NCBI GenBank assembly: GCA_052246295.1
Contig: JBQQCO010000001.1
DNA from: Piscibacillus sp052246295
Lineage (GTDB): Bacteria > Bacillota > Bacilli > Bacillales > Alkalibacillaceae
DNA: 64,000 bases
Strand: one strand, 5' to 3'
The notes beneath the pieces were generated by a model that did not search any database, was not told the origin of the DNA, and saw only the letters and a list, made by a program, of their open reading frames with translations. The translations under genes were made by a program, and so were the position numbers. This document shows, one piece after another, positions 26,723-35,121 of the stretch (position 1 is its first letter; the number at the start of each line of letters is the position of its first letter).

Positions 26723-27728
26723 CTGCCTTCACCTCCTGGATGATTACTTGTTTCTTGATGTGTTCTAAAGCTCTTTGGATTTCCCGATCATCACCTTGAA
26801 ACTCGACGATTAAGTTTCCAAACGGTGTTTCTTGAAGTTCTGTAATTTGTCCGTACAACACGTTCACTTCAACGTTAAACTCCTTCGCCACACCTGATAA
26901 GACGGGTTGACTTGCCGAACCATCTGTAAAGGTAACACGATAGATGTGGCGCGTTTCTACTTCTTTTAAGATAGAAGCCGGAATTTCGTCGTTCATGACG
27001 GTTTGGACGAATTTCTGTGTCGTTTGGTGTTGTGGTTGTGAGAAAAGGTCAAAAATGGAACCTGACTCCACGACTTTTCCATCCTCCATGACGGCCACTC
27101 GGTCACAAATCTCTTTAATGACATTCATTTCATGAGTGATCATAAGAATCGTGATATTGTACTCGTCGCGGACCTTTTTTAATAGCTTCAATATAGACTT
27201 CGTCGTTTCAGGGTCAAGTGCTGAAGTCGCTTCATCACAAAGCAAAATGCTAGGTGAAGTCGCAAGGGCCCTCGCGATTCCGACACGTTGTTTTTGCCCG
27301 CCTGACAATTGGTCTGGGTAGTGGTTGGCTCTGTCACTTAATCCGACAAACTCAAGAATCTCATTGACACGGTCTTTCACTTTCCGCTTTGGCATTCCAG
27401 CTAACGCTAATGGAAAAGCCACGTTGTGAAAAACGGTCTTCGTCTCAAGTAAGTTAAAGTGCTGAAAAATCATCCCGATTCCACGTCTAATATTTCGTAA
27501 CTCATTGGTGGATACTTGCGACATATCCTGACCATCAATGAGCACTTTTCCAGCCGTTGGACGCTCCAACTGATTTACGAGTCGTACCAACGTACTTTTA
27601 CCGGCACCACTAAAGCCAATAACCCCAAAGATTTCACCTTTTTGAATTTCTAAATCAACTTGATCAACCGCTTTAAACGATGTTCCTTCATGCTCGAATG
27701 ACTTTGTTACTTGATCAAAGCGAATCAT
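26712..27728 (-). CDS. metN: Methionine ABC transporter ATPase
   Basis: 338 residues. Walker A GFSGAGKST at 38-46, signature LSGGQKQRV near 141, Walker B ILLCDEATSALD near 161, and a C-terminal NIL/ACT-like domain (about 265-338) that lets methionine inhibit transport. AGGAGG precedes the ATG. It is the first gene after the SAM riboswitch. Confidence 0.95.
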   Translation of the reverse strand: MIRFDQVTKSFEHEGTSFKAVDQVDLEIQKGEIFGVIGFSGAGKSTLVRLVNQLERPTAGKVLIDGQDMSQVSTNELRNIRRGIGMIFQHFNLLETKTVFHNVAFPLALAGMPKRKVKDRVNEILEFVGLSDRANHYPDQLSGGQKQRVGIARALATSPSILLCDEATSALDPETTKSILKLLKKVRDEYNITILMITHEMNVIKEICDRVAVMEDGKVVESGSIFDLFSQPQHQTTQKFVQTVMNDEIPASILKEVETRHIYRVTFTDGSASQPVLSGVAKEFNVEVNVLYGQITELQETPFGNLIVEFQGDDREIQRALEHIKKQVIIQEVKADGR

Positions 27729-27743
27729 CTATGTTCCTCCTAA

Positions 27744-27791
27744 ACAAAAAACCCTCTCTCCTTATCCAAAAAAGAATAAGAAGAGAGGGTT
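27744..27791 (-). terminator. Riboswitch-controlled terminator of metNIQ
   Basis: On the minus strand a 15-16 bp imperfect stem (ACCCTCTCTTCTTATTC with its partner) is followed by a T-run, 16 nt before the metN start. It is the expression platform of the S-box leader. Confidence 0.9.
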
Positions 27792-27814
27792 GCATTCGTG
27801 TATGTATCCCAACT

Positions 27815-27930
27815 CTTCTTATCTTTCAAACATCAAACATGTTTGCTGGACTTGGCACAGTGTCTGATTGTCACCAGACCCGCTGCCGAGGTTTCAAAGG
27901 GCCAGTCCCTCCACCTCTCGAGATAAGAAG
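27815..27930 (-). ncRNA. SAM-I (S-box) riboswitch
   Basis: Read on the minus strand, the P1 arms CTTCTTATCT and AGATAAGAAG enclose the conserved core: GAGAGGTGGAGGGACTGGCC, TGAAACCTCGGCA, and the later GTGCCAAGTCC block. This is the S-box consensus. High SAM would favour the downstream terminator and turn off metNIQ. Confidence 0.95.
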
Positions 27931-28023
27931 ATTATATTTCGGTTTTCGTTATTAATTTGTGATGTTTTCCATCATAATCTGAAATTTAGTCATTGTCAAT
28001 GTTTTTTAAATAATTTATGTTGA

Positions 28024-28097
28024 AGCTTTTTCGCGTGGGCGAAAAAGCTCCCGTCTTATAGTTCTGTTGGAGGTTTTTGCTTGTGCAAAAGCCTTCC
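28024..28097. other. Two adjacent strong hairpins upstream of the metN leader
   Basis: 28024-28049 is a perfect 11-bp stem (AGCTTTTTCGC) with a GTGG loop. 28069-28097 is a near-perfect 12-bp stem (GGAGGTTTTTGC) with a TTGT loop, followed by a T-run on the plus strand. No plus-strand gene lies upstream, so their purpose is unclear. Confidence 0.55.
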
Positions 28098-28125
28098 TTT
28101 TTGGCGATGGTCCACCAACAACATA

Positions 28126-28240
28126 GTTATTGACCCCATTTGTTGATTTATCGACCCCATTTCATAAAATATCGACCACGAAATTTGTCGACTCGGTAAA
28201 AATCATCGTTTTATCGACCCCTAAACTCGTTTTATCGACC
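28126..28240 (+). repeat. Intergenic array, word TTTATCGACC, 21-bp period
   Basis: Copies at 28126 (GTTATTGACC), 28147, 28168 (AATATCGACC), 28210 and 28231 fall on an exact 21-bp grid. A displaced copy (TTTGTCGACT) at 28184 occupies the missing slot near 28189. The array lies between the met leader and the 3' end of the MBL hydrolase gene. Confidence 0.8.
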
Positions 28241-28247
28241 TTTTTCA

Positions 28248-28275
28248 TTAAAAAACTCCGCACTTGGCGGAGTTT
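28248..28275 (-). terminator. Terminator of the MBL hydrolase gene
   Basis: Minus strand AACTCCGCC-N-GCGGAGTT stem followed by a T-run, 11 nt after the stop. Confidence 0.85.
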
Positions 28276-28285
28276 AAACTAATAT

Positions 28286-29230
28286 TTATTTTTTAGCCAG
28301 ATAATCCACAATCCCCATGGCGCAAACCTTTAAATCCAGATTTAAATACTTATAGACGGTATGATTACTAGGAATATTTTGTTCAACTAAATGAGTGGTC
28401 ACAAGGCTTTGGAGTCCTTCCGCAACTGATGCCGTTTTTATTTCAAAAGAAGCTTCTGGTTGTTTTTCAACAACCTTCTCTCCTACTTCAACAAAACGTG
28501 GTAACCAGAAACGAATCTGCTCATAAACATGTTTCGGATCACGAGATCGACCGTAGTGACCAAAATATATCTGTTCGACAGCCAGGCTTTCAATTTTCTC
28601 AAGTGATTGAATCATTGCATCTGGATCGAATTGGTTCGGTGATGTTGATGGCAGCACGAAGTTCAACCCTTCTGCTTGCGGATAGTGAACTCCAATTGTA
28701 TCACCTGTAAAAATGCCGTTACTCAACGAATCGTGAATACTGAAATGGTGCTTGGCATGACCTGGTGAATCATAAAAAGTTAACACTCGGTTACCAATGT
28801 TGAGTGTTTCACCATCGTCCATATCAACTAAACGGTCTTCTGGGACCGGTACAATCGGGTCGAACAACTCATCAAATTGTTCACCGTACACGGCTTTAGC
28901 ACCCGCAATTAATTTTGTTGGATCAGTTAAATGGCGCTTTCCTTTAGGATGAACATACACCTTCGCATTTGGACAATGTTTTAAAAATAGACCAACGCCA
29001 CCAGCATGATCCAAGTGAATATGTGTCACGATAATATGCTTAACGTCCTTAGGGTCAATATCCAAATCTTTCAACCCTTCAAGCAAATACGGAACTGACG
29101 GACTCGCACTCGTCTCAACAATCGTCAGTTCATCTGAGTGCAGTACATACGCACCTGTCCGCTCTGGCATTCCTAAGTCATACAAATCTATTAATGTCAT
29201 GTCATTTCCTAAATCAATTGGCTGTGTCAT
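28286..29230 (-). CDS. MBL-fold metallo-hydrolase
   Basis: 314 residues. The metallo-beta-lactamase zinc motif HIHLDH is at residues 70-75, with further ligands in SPGHAKHH (about 155), FTGDTIG (about 174) and GHYGRSRD (about 224). The C-terminal 80 residues are helical and outside the core. The substrate is unknown; glyoxalase II-like thioesters or lactones are common in this group. A single gene with its own terminator. Confidence 0.8.
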   Translation of the reverse strand: MTQPIDLGNDMTLIDLYDLGMPERTGAYVLHSDELTIVETSASPSVPYLLEGLKDLDIDPKDVKHIIVTHIHLDHAGGVGLFLKHCPNAKVYVHPKGKRHLTDPTKLIAGAKAVYGEQFDELFDPIVPVPEDRLVDMDDGETLNIGNRVLTFYDSPGHAKHHFSIHDSLSNGIFTGDTIGVHYPQAEGLNFVLPSTSPNQFDPDAMIQSLEKIESLAVEQIYFGHYGRSRDPKHVYEQIRFWLPRFVEVGEKVVEKQPEASFEIKTASVAEGLQSLVTTHLVEQNIPSNHTVYKYLNLDLKVCAMGIVDYLAKK

Positions 29231-29467
29231 AGCAACCTCCTGTTTGAGTATTCTCCCTAACTTACTTCTATTTATTTATTAAAAATACCTTCTTTTAGGA
29301 GTTCAATAACTTCCAAATAAATGTATAAAAGGGAACCCTACTGACTCAATTAATATTTTACAAGACTATATAACTAAATTAGCGTCTCTTATAAGTTAAT
29401 TAGTTGAAGCACCTAGCGTTGAGCCATTAAACTAAATTAATAAAAAATTATGAAAAGGAGTGATCGT

Positions 29468-29830
29468 ATGGCTACAGAACGTCAGGCGTTTTTCGAGAAA
29501 TTCAATCAAGCATTTATGACAGGTGATTTGGATTTTATCTTAGAAAGCGTTACAGAAGATGTACGATGGGAAATGGTCGGAGATGATATGATCGTTGGAA
29601 AAGAAGCATTGAAGGAAGCACTTGGTGGCATGAACACAAATGACACCTTTAAATTAAACATCCACAATACGATCACTCATGACACGGCCGCTTCAGTAAA
29701 TGGTGTCATTACATTTACGACAAGAGAAGGCGAAGACAAAAAGTATGGTTTTTGTGATGTGTATAAATTGGATAGTGTAGAATCTGGAAAAATAAAAGAA
29801 CTAACATCTTATGTTGTTGAGATGGATTAA
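29468..29830 (+). CDS. SnoaL/NTF2-like small protein
   Basis: 120 residues from the ATG at 29468, which has AAAAGGAGTG 6 nt upstream; an earlier ATG at 29450 lies before that site. The pattern FFEKFNQAFMTGDLDFILE then W-E-M-V-G is that of the NTF2-like SnoaL fold (conical alpha+beta barrel). Such proteins can be isomerases, hydrolases or binding proteins; function is unknown here. Confidence 0.78.
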   Translation: MATERQAFFEKFNQAFMTGDLDFILESVTEDVRWEMVGDDMIVGKEALKEALGGMNTNDTFKLNIHNTITHDTAASVNGVITFTTREGEDKKYGFCDVYKLDSVESGKIKELTSYVVEMD

Positions 29831-29855
29831 AATCCTGCTTTGGCGGGATTTTTTC
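29831..29855 (+). terminator. Terminator of the SnoaL-like gene
   Basis: AATCCTGC-TTTG-GCGGGATT followed by a T-run, starting directly after the stop. Confidence 0.88.
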
Positions 29856-29901
29856 ATAATCTCAGTTGAATTGGCTCGCGAAACCATTCAGGCGTACATT
29901 T

Positions 29902-30783
29902 TTACTGAAAATGAAATGCCGAGACGAAATCGATAAACTGTTTTTCTAATGTATGATGATATTTCGTCAATGCATAAGTGCTTACGACTGGCAAGCTAAA
30001 TTCTGGTACTTCAACCTGTAAAATCCGCCCTTCTAACACTTCTCTTCTAATGGTTGACTTCGGTAAAAAAGAAACCCCCAATCCACTAATAATAAACCGC
30101 TTTGTGATATGATTCTGTGACACTTTCATTGTTTTAATGCTCGGATAATGCCCCTTTATTTGCGTGAGCAATGAATCCCAATACATCGGATGATTATGAG
30201 TTAATAAGTAATAATCCTCAAGAACATGCTCTATAACCATACCAGGTGCCGTCTCTGCATCTAGCCCATCGTGAGGCACACAAAAGACAACGGGATCATC
30301 GTATAATTTAACCTCATGGAGTTGTTGGTCTTTTGCTTCTTGCAACGTAAAACCTATATCCACTTTTTCATTTAGTACAGCTTGTTCAATATGGTTAGAC
30401 TCCATGACTTCAACCGATACTTCCAGGTCTGGGTTCTCTTCTAAATATTTTTTCAAAACAAAAGGCATAATCGTATCTGCGATTAAAGGTGAAATGGCCA
30501 ACTTAAGCGCTCTTCTGTAACCTTGTGCATATGAATGGATTTTTGCCAAACCTTCCTGATGCAGTGATAACAATTGCCTTGCTTGCTCAAGATAAATTCT
30601 CCCCTCTTCAGTCAGCCGAACAAATCGTTTTCCTCGTTCAAATAACGTCACACCAAGTTCTTTTTCTAATGCCTTAATGTGGACCGTTACCGTTGGCTGG
30701 GAAACGTATAATGCTTCAGATGCCTTCCGAAAGTTACCTAGATCCGCTACCGTAACAAACGTCTTCATCCATGACAGTTCCAT
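29902..30783 (-). CDS. citR: CitR-like LysR regulator
   Basis: 293 residues from the ATG at 30783 (AAAGGTG 7 nt upstream); an ATG eleven codons earlier is less likely. Winged-helix region FRKASEALYVSQPTVTVHI near 16-34 and a LysR effector domain from about 90. It is divergent from a citA-type citrate synthase gene with 110 bp between starts, the same arrangement as B. subtilis citR/citA, where CitR represses citA. The assignment rests on synteny. Confidence 0.8.
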   Translation of the reverse strand: MELSWMKTFVTVADLGNFRKASEALYVSQPTVTVHIKALEKELGVTLFERGKRFVRLTEEGRIYLEQARQLLSLHQEGLAKIHSYAQGYRRALKLAISPLIADTIMPFVLKKYLEENPDLEVSVEVMESNHIEQAVLNEKVDIGFTLQEAKDQQLHEVKLYDDPVVFCVPHDGLDAETAPGMVIEHVLEDYYLLTHNHPMYWDSLLTQIKGHYPSIKTMKVSQNHITKRFIISGLGVSFLPKSTIRREVLEGRILQVEVPEFSLPVVSTYALTKYHHTLEKQFIDFVSAFHFQ

Positions 30784-30799
30784 TGATTTCACCTTTCCA

Positions 30800-30835
30800 T
30801 TAATATTATTAATCATACCATTTAATATTATTTAA
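30800..30835. promoter_or_regulatory. Tandem AT-rich dyads in the citR-citA gap
   Basis: TTAATATTATTAA (perfect dyad, 30800-30812) and TTAATATTATTTAA (30822-30835) lie 22 bp apart, about two helical turns, in the 110-bp divergent region. They are candidate CitR operators. Confidence 0.5.
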
Positions 30836-30893
30836 TTTTATTAATTAATCTTACATCATATACTATAAGTAGACAATATAAGGAGGGATGGTC

Positions 30894-31982
30894 ATGATTA
30901 ATAAAGGACTTAAAGGTGTCGTGTGTACAGAAACAAAGCTTAGTAAAATTGATGGAGAAAAAGGCGAATTAATTTATGCTGGCTACCAAGCTAAAGAGTT
31001 AGCTTTACATCACTCTTTTGAAGAGGTCGCTTACTTACTATGGTTTAGTAAATTGCCTGATGAGAGCGAGCTTGCATGGATTACAAATGAGTTTAAGAAC
31101 CACAGATCTATACCCGATTATCTAAAAACTATTATCGCAAATATACCAGAGGAATTAGATATGCTAAGTGTCTTACGAACAGCAATCTCCTCCATAACAT
31201 TAAACGACTATCATCAACCTACCGTTCAAGATGCTATAAAAATGACTTCCAAAATTCCAGCAATCATTGCTTATCGATTAGACGCATTAGGTATTAGAAA
31301 TTATCCAACTGAACGAACTGACTTACCTCATGTTGCTTATTACTACTACATGGTGACAGGCGAAGAACCAAAATCCGAATTTACCCAACCTCTTGAGACA
31401 TACATGATTTTAACAATGGAACACGGATTAAATGCTTCTACATTCTCAGCTAGAGTAACTGCATCAACTGAATCAGATTTTGCGTCTGCTATTGCGTCTG
31501 CAATAGGTACCATGAAAGGACCGTTACATGGTGGGGCTCCAACTGGTGTACTAGATTTATTGAACGAAGCATCTCAGTCTAGTGATCTTGAGGAACTTAT
31601 TCGGAATAAAGTAGCTAACGGAGAAAAGCTTATGGGATTCGGGCACCGTGTGTACAAAACCTTGGACCCTCGCGCCATAGCTTTGAAACAAATCATCCAA
31701 CACAACCAAGAGGCTGATGATTGGTTTGAATTGGCCCTTAAGGTGGAACATATTGCAATCGATGTATTAAGCGAATTAAAGCCAGGACGCAACTTATATA
31801 CCAACGTTGAGTACTATGCAGCTGCTGTAATGAGGGCTCTCAAAATTGATTCATCTATATTTACAGCAACCTTCACAGCCAGTCGGATTGTCGGTTGGTC
31901 AGCACATGTTCTGGAGCAACGATCAGATAATGTAATTTTTAGGCCTAAAGCAGAATATACTGGCCCGTTACTAACCCCTTAA
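30894..31982 (+). CDS. citA: Citrate synthase, CitA type
   Basis: 362 residues. AAGGAGGG ends directly at an ATG at 30888, so the ATG at 30894, 6 nt further on, is the probable start. Citrate synthase motifs are present: EHGLNAST near 181, GPLHGGAP near 215 and GFGHRVYKTLDPRA near 255-268 (catalytic His and CoA region). The short length and the citR neighbour match CitA of B. subtilis rather than the main synthase CitZ. 2-Methylcitrate synthase activity is an alternative. Confidence 0.88.
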   Translation: MINKGLKGVVCTETKLSKIDGEKGELIYAGYQAKELALHHSFEEVAYLLWFSKLPDESELAWITNEFKNHRSIPDYLKTIIANIPEELDMLSVLRTAISSITLNDYHQPTVQDAIKMTSKIPAIIAYRLDALGIRNYPTERTDLPHVAYYYYMVTGEEPKSEFTQPLETYMILTMEHGLNASTFSARVTASTESDFASAIASAIGTMKGPLHGGAPTGVLDLLNEASQSSDLEELIRNKVANGEKLMGFGHRVYKTLDPRAIALKQIIQHNQEADDWFELALKVEHIAIDVLSELKPGRNLYTNVEYYAAAVMRALKIDSSIFTATFTASRIVGWSAHVLEQRSDNVIFRPKAEYTGPLLTP

Positions 31983-32000
31983 GAAAAGGGGTTAGTTTTT
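31971..32000 (+). terminator. Terminator of citA
   Basis: CTAACCCCTT/AAGGGGTTAG stem and five Ts, overlapping the stop codon. Confidence 0.9.
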
Positions 32001-32073
32001 ATTTGTGTAATTTTTGGAAAAGTAGGATAATATAAGAGTAAGCAAAATTATTCCAATTAATGGAGGTTATACA

Positions 32074-32484
32074 ATGACCGTAAAACTTCATTTAACTGAT
32101 TTAGAGCGAAAAAAGTTAAGAAGTGCTAAAATTAAGATTGCTGACTTACACTTACTACGTCCAGATGAATTAGCAAAAGCCACCCAGTGCACGTTTGAAA
32201 GGGCGAGAGTCTTAGTAGGTCTTGCGACATTTCAACAAATCCCTTCAATCGGCTACCGAATGGCTTATAATTTAGTTCATTATTTAAATATATATACGTT
32301 GCATGAAATCAAAGACTATGATCCGAAAACTTTGTTCGAAAGTTTAGAGGTTAAAGTTGGCGAACAAATCGACCCTTGTGTTGAGGATCAGATCCGTTGC
32401 ATTATACACTATGCCAACAACCCTGAAAGCAATAAGAAGTGGTACGACTTTACCGAACAGCGTAAAGCTGAAAGGTTGGCTTAA
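32074..32484 (+). CDS. Helix-hairpin-helix (Cdd1-like) protein
   Basis: 136 residues. A helix-hairpin-helix-like region at about 15-75 (IKIADLHLLRPDELAKAT and IPSIGYRMAYNLVHYL) and a Cys-containing C-terminal part (DPCVEDQIRCIIHYAN). This matches the Cdd1/'pathogenicity locus' family as I remember it. A nucleic-acid role is likely from the HhH pattern, but no function is established. GGAGG lies before the ATG. It is convergent with glnQ and its stop abuts the glnQ stop. Confidence 0.7.
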   Translation: MTVKLHLTDLERKKLRSAKIKIADLHLLRPDELAKATQCTFERARVLVGLATFQQIPSIGYRMAYNLVHYLNIYTLHEIKDYDPKTLFESLEVKVGEQIDPCVEDQIRCIIHYANNPESNKKWYDFTEQRKAERLA

Positions 32485-33207
32485 TTATAGGATTTTACTT
32501 AAGAATGATTGTGTACGAGGATTTTGAGGGTTATCAAAAATTTGCTTTGGATTCCCTTCTTCCATAATGACACCTTCATCCATGAAGAATACACGATCTC
32601 CAACTTCTTTAGCGAAGCCCATTTCATGTGTAACCACAACCATTGTCATACCTTCTCTAGCTAGATCCTTCATAACTTCTAATACATCACCAACTAATTC
32701 TGGATCCAGTGCTGAAGTTGGTTCATCAAATAACATGACTTTAGGATCCATTGCTAATGACCTCGCAATTGCAACACGTTGTTTTTGACCGCCAGATAAA
32801 CTGTCTGGGTAGGCATCAGCCTTTTCACCTAACCCCACTTTTTCTAATAACTTAACTCCATTTTCTTTAGCTGCATCTTCACTCATACCTCTAACTTTAA
32901 TAGGGCCAAGAGTCACATTTTCAAGAACAGTTTTATGTGGAAATAAATTAAAATGTTGAAATACCATACCAACTTGTGAACGCACTTCATTAATATCAAT
33001 TCCCGGATCTGTTAATACTTGACCATCAATTTCTACTTGACCTGACGTTACGTCTTCAAGTAAGTTTAGACAACGTAAAAACGTACTTTTCCCTGAACCA
33101 GAAGGCCCGATCACACAGACCACCTCTTGAGGTTTGACTTCTGCGTCAATTCCCTTTAGGACTTCCAAGTTACCAAACGATTTGTGTAAATCTCTAACAG
33201 TGATCAT
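32485..33207 (-). CDS. glnQ: Polar amino-acid ABC transporter ATPase
   Basis: 240 residues. Walker A GPSGSGKST near 34-42, signature LSGGQKQRV near 137, Walker B VMLFDEPTSALD near 157, H-loop THEMGFA. Highly typical GlnQ/HisP class. It is downstream of and adjacent to the permease gene (no gap). Confidence 0.92.
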   Translation of the reverse strand: MITVRDLHKSFGNLEVLKGIDAEVKPQEVVCVIGPSGSGKSTFLRCLNLLEDVTSGQVEIDGQVLTDPGIDINEVRSQVGMVFQHFNLFPHKTVLENVTLGPIKVRGMSEDAAKENGVKLLEKVGLGEKADAYPDSLSGGQKQRVAIARSLAMDPKVMLFDEPTSALDPELVGDVLEVMKDLAREGMTMVVVTHEMGFAKEVGDRVFFMDEGVIMEEGNPKQIFDNPQNPRTQSFLSKIL

Positions 33208-33858
33208 TTATACATCAAGCTTCCTTTCTACACGACGTAAAATAATAGATGTTGGGATCGTGATGAGTAAGTAGAAAATACACACCATAATCAATGTCTC
33301 AAAGATTTCAAAGGTAGTATTGTAATACTGTTTCCCCATGTAAAGTAATTCAGTAACAGCGATGACTGAGAATAGAGATGTATCTTTAAGACTAATGATA
33401 AATTGATTACCTAAAGGTGGAATCATACGTTTAAAAGCCTGTGGCCAAATAATATAGCGCATCGTTTGTCTCTCAGTTAGACCAATCGCACGACCCGCTT
33501 CGTGTTGTCCTTTATCAATCGAATAAACGGCACCACGAACAATCTCTGCAATGTACGCACCAGCATTTAGCGTAATAGCAATAATCGCAGCCGTTAGCTT
33601 ACCAATATCAAATAATGTCACACCATAGTATATAAATAGTACTTGAGCTAATATAGGTGTCCCTCTGATTACCTCAACATAAACAGTTGTAATCCATCTG
33701 AAGATCGAAATTTTGGATAACCTTCCCAAACCGGTAATGGCACCTAAAATAAAACCAAAAAACAACCCAACAAGCGTAATATAAACCGTATATTTAAGCC
33801 CTTCCAATAAATAGGGAAGGGATTTCACATATGCTGTGTCTAAAAAGCTTTCAATCAT
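33208..33858 (-). CDS. glnP: Polar amino-acid ABC transporter permease
   Basis: 216 residues from the ATG at 33858; AAAGGGAGAG lies about 11 nt upstream, a long but acceptable spacing. An ATG at 33912 would add 18 residues. Five membrane segments and the EAA loop (EAGRAIGLTERQTMRYI near 130). HEAGRAIGL is typical of the GlnP/HisMQ class. Confidence 0.88.
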   Translation of the reverse strand: MIESFLDTAYVKSLPYLLEGLKYTVYITLVGLFFGFILGAITGLGRLSKISIFRWITTVYVEVIRGTPILAQVLFIYYGVTLFDIGKLTAAIIAITLNAGAYIAEIVRGAVYSIDKGQHEAGRAIGLTERQTMRYIIWPQAFKRMIPPLGNQFIISLKDTSLFSVIAVTELLYMGKQYYNTTFEIFETLIMVCIFYLLITIPTSIILRRVERKLDV

Positions 33859-33943
33859 GTTAGTTAGATCTCTCCCTTTATGAAAAACATGGTTAATAGC
33901 GACAACCATCATTTTTCACATACTATTTACCCTTATAAAAGGG

Positions 33944-33978
33944 GGAAAAATAGCGTAACAAGATCAACCTTGTTACGC
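33944..33978 (-). terminator. Intra-operon terminator or attenuator between glnH and glnP
   Basis: On the minus strand, perfect 10-bp stem GCGTAACAAG/CTTGTTACGC, 6-nt loop, followed by TATTTTT. It should let glnH be made in excess over glnP and glnQ. Confidence 0.8.
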
Positions 33979-33999
33979 CTATTTTCTAGTTTTCATAAA

Positions 34000-34767
34000 T
34001 TACTGTGGTGGTGCTTCCCCAAACCACTTTTCATAAATTTCGTCATAAGTACCGTTCTCTTTTACATTTGCTAACCCTTCATTAATAGATTCCAGTAATT
34101 CTGGGTTTTCATCTTTCGGTAACGCAATACCGTATGGCTGACCCTCTAACACATCGCCTACGGTTTTAAGGCTGTCAGATGCTTCTTCTTTAATATAATA
34201 CTGAACGTTTGGTAAATCATATAAAACCGCATCTAAACGTCCACGTTGTAAGTCCATATAAGCTGTTACAATCTCTGGGAATGCTGTAACTTCTGCATCT
34301 GTGTTATCTAATAAATAGTCTTCACTAGTAGATCCTTGACGTGCCCCTACATTTAGGCCATCAATATCGTCAATTGATTCTATATCAGAATCATTAGGAA
34401 CTGCCAAGATTAATCCTGAATCATAGTATGAATCAGAGAAATCAATAAACTCTTTACGATCTTCTGTAATAGAAATACCCGCAATACCAATATCATGTTT
34501 GGCAGATCTCATCGAACCTAATAGTCCGTCAAATTCCATTGTTTCAAATTCAACTTCAAAACCTTGATCCTCTGCAATAGCTTCAATTAGCTCAATATCG
34601 AAACCTTCCATTTCGCCTGTATCAGGATTTTTATACTCAAACGGCTGGAAGTTGGCATCTGTTGCAACTGTGTATGTATCTCCATCACCACCACTTCCTG
34701 ATGTGCCACAAGCAACTAATACCATTGCCAAAGCAGCTGTAGCTAAAATCAATGTGATTTTTCTCAT
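34000..34767 (-). CDS. glnH: Polar amino-acid-binding lipoprotein
   Basis: 255 residues. Lipobox VLVAC (Cys20), then a family 3 solute-binding domain (FQPFEYKNPDTGEMEGFDIE near 42-61; IGIAGISITEDRK near 94). The GFD(I/M)(E/D)L pattern binds the amino-acid amine. Substrate likely glutamine or another polar amino acid, not resolved. First gene of the unit. Confidence 0.9.
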   Translation of the reverse strand: MRKITLILATAALAMVLVACGTSGSGGDGDTYTVATDANFQPFEYKNPDTGEMEGFDIELIEAIAEDQGFEVEFETMEFDGLLGSMRSAKHDIGIAGISITEDRKEFIDFSDSYYDSGLILAVPNDSDIESIDDIDGLNVGARQGSTSEDYLLDNTDAEVTAFPEIVTAYMDLQRGRLDAVLYDLPNVQYYIKEEASDSLKTVGDVLEGQPYGIALPKDENPELLESINEGLANVKENGTYDEIYEKWFGEAPPQ

Positions 34768-35076
34768 TTAGAAATTACCCCCTGGAAATTTTTATAATGA
34801 CATTTATATTTTCTCACGTTTGCAAATGTAATGAAATTCAGATTTTTCGTAATTATTTAGTATAATTTAAAATCTACCCTCTTTAGGTCCACTAGAACTC
34901 AATCTTATATACAATAGCTTATAAATAAGACATAAAACTTAAAATCCTTCCAGATTTAATTTTCTAATAGGTTGTAATGGTTTATTGGGAAACATAACTT
35001 TTTAGACACATAGTATTGGGTCCATATAATTAAAAATTTAATAATATGAAAGATTACTATTCAACCAGCTCGCCAT
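34768..35076. other. Gene-free AT-rich stretch between glnH and bioY
   Basis: About 310 bp with no plausible coding frame. It should contain the glnH promoter (minus strand). I see no hairpin with a T-run, no 21-bp array and no riboswitch motif here. Confidence 0.6.
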
Positions 35077-35107
35077 TTGTTAACCTAAAATAAATAATGG
35101 TTTACAA
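35077..35107 (+). promoter_or_regulatory. birA-box: BirA operator before bioY
   Basis: TTGTTAACC and GGTTTACAA, inverted, separated by 13 bp. The arms and the 13-bp spacer match the Bacillus biotin operator as I recall it. It ends 3 nt before the bioY ribosome site (AGGAGG), so BirA bound with biotinyl-AMP should block transcription. Confidence 0.88.
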
Positions 35108-35121
35108 TAGGAGGAGAAGTT

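Noticed and set aside
27680..27955. Plus-strand 91-residue frame over the metN leader
   Set aside because: It covers the SAM riboswitch and its terminator in antisense and has no ribosome site.
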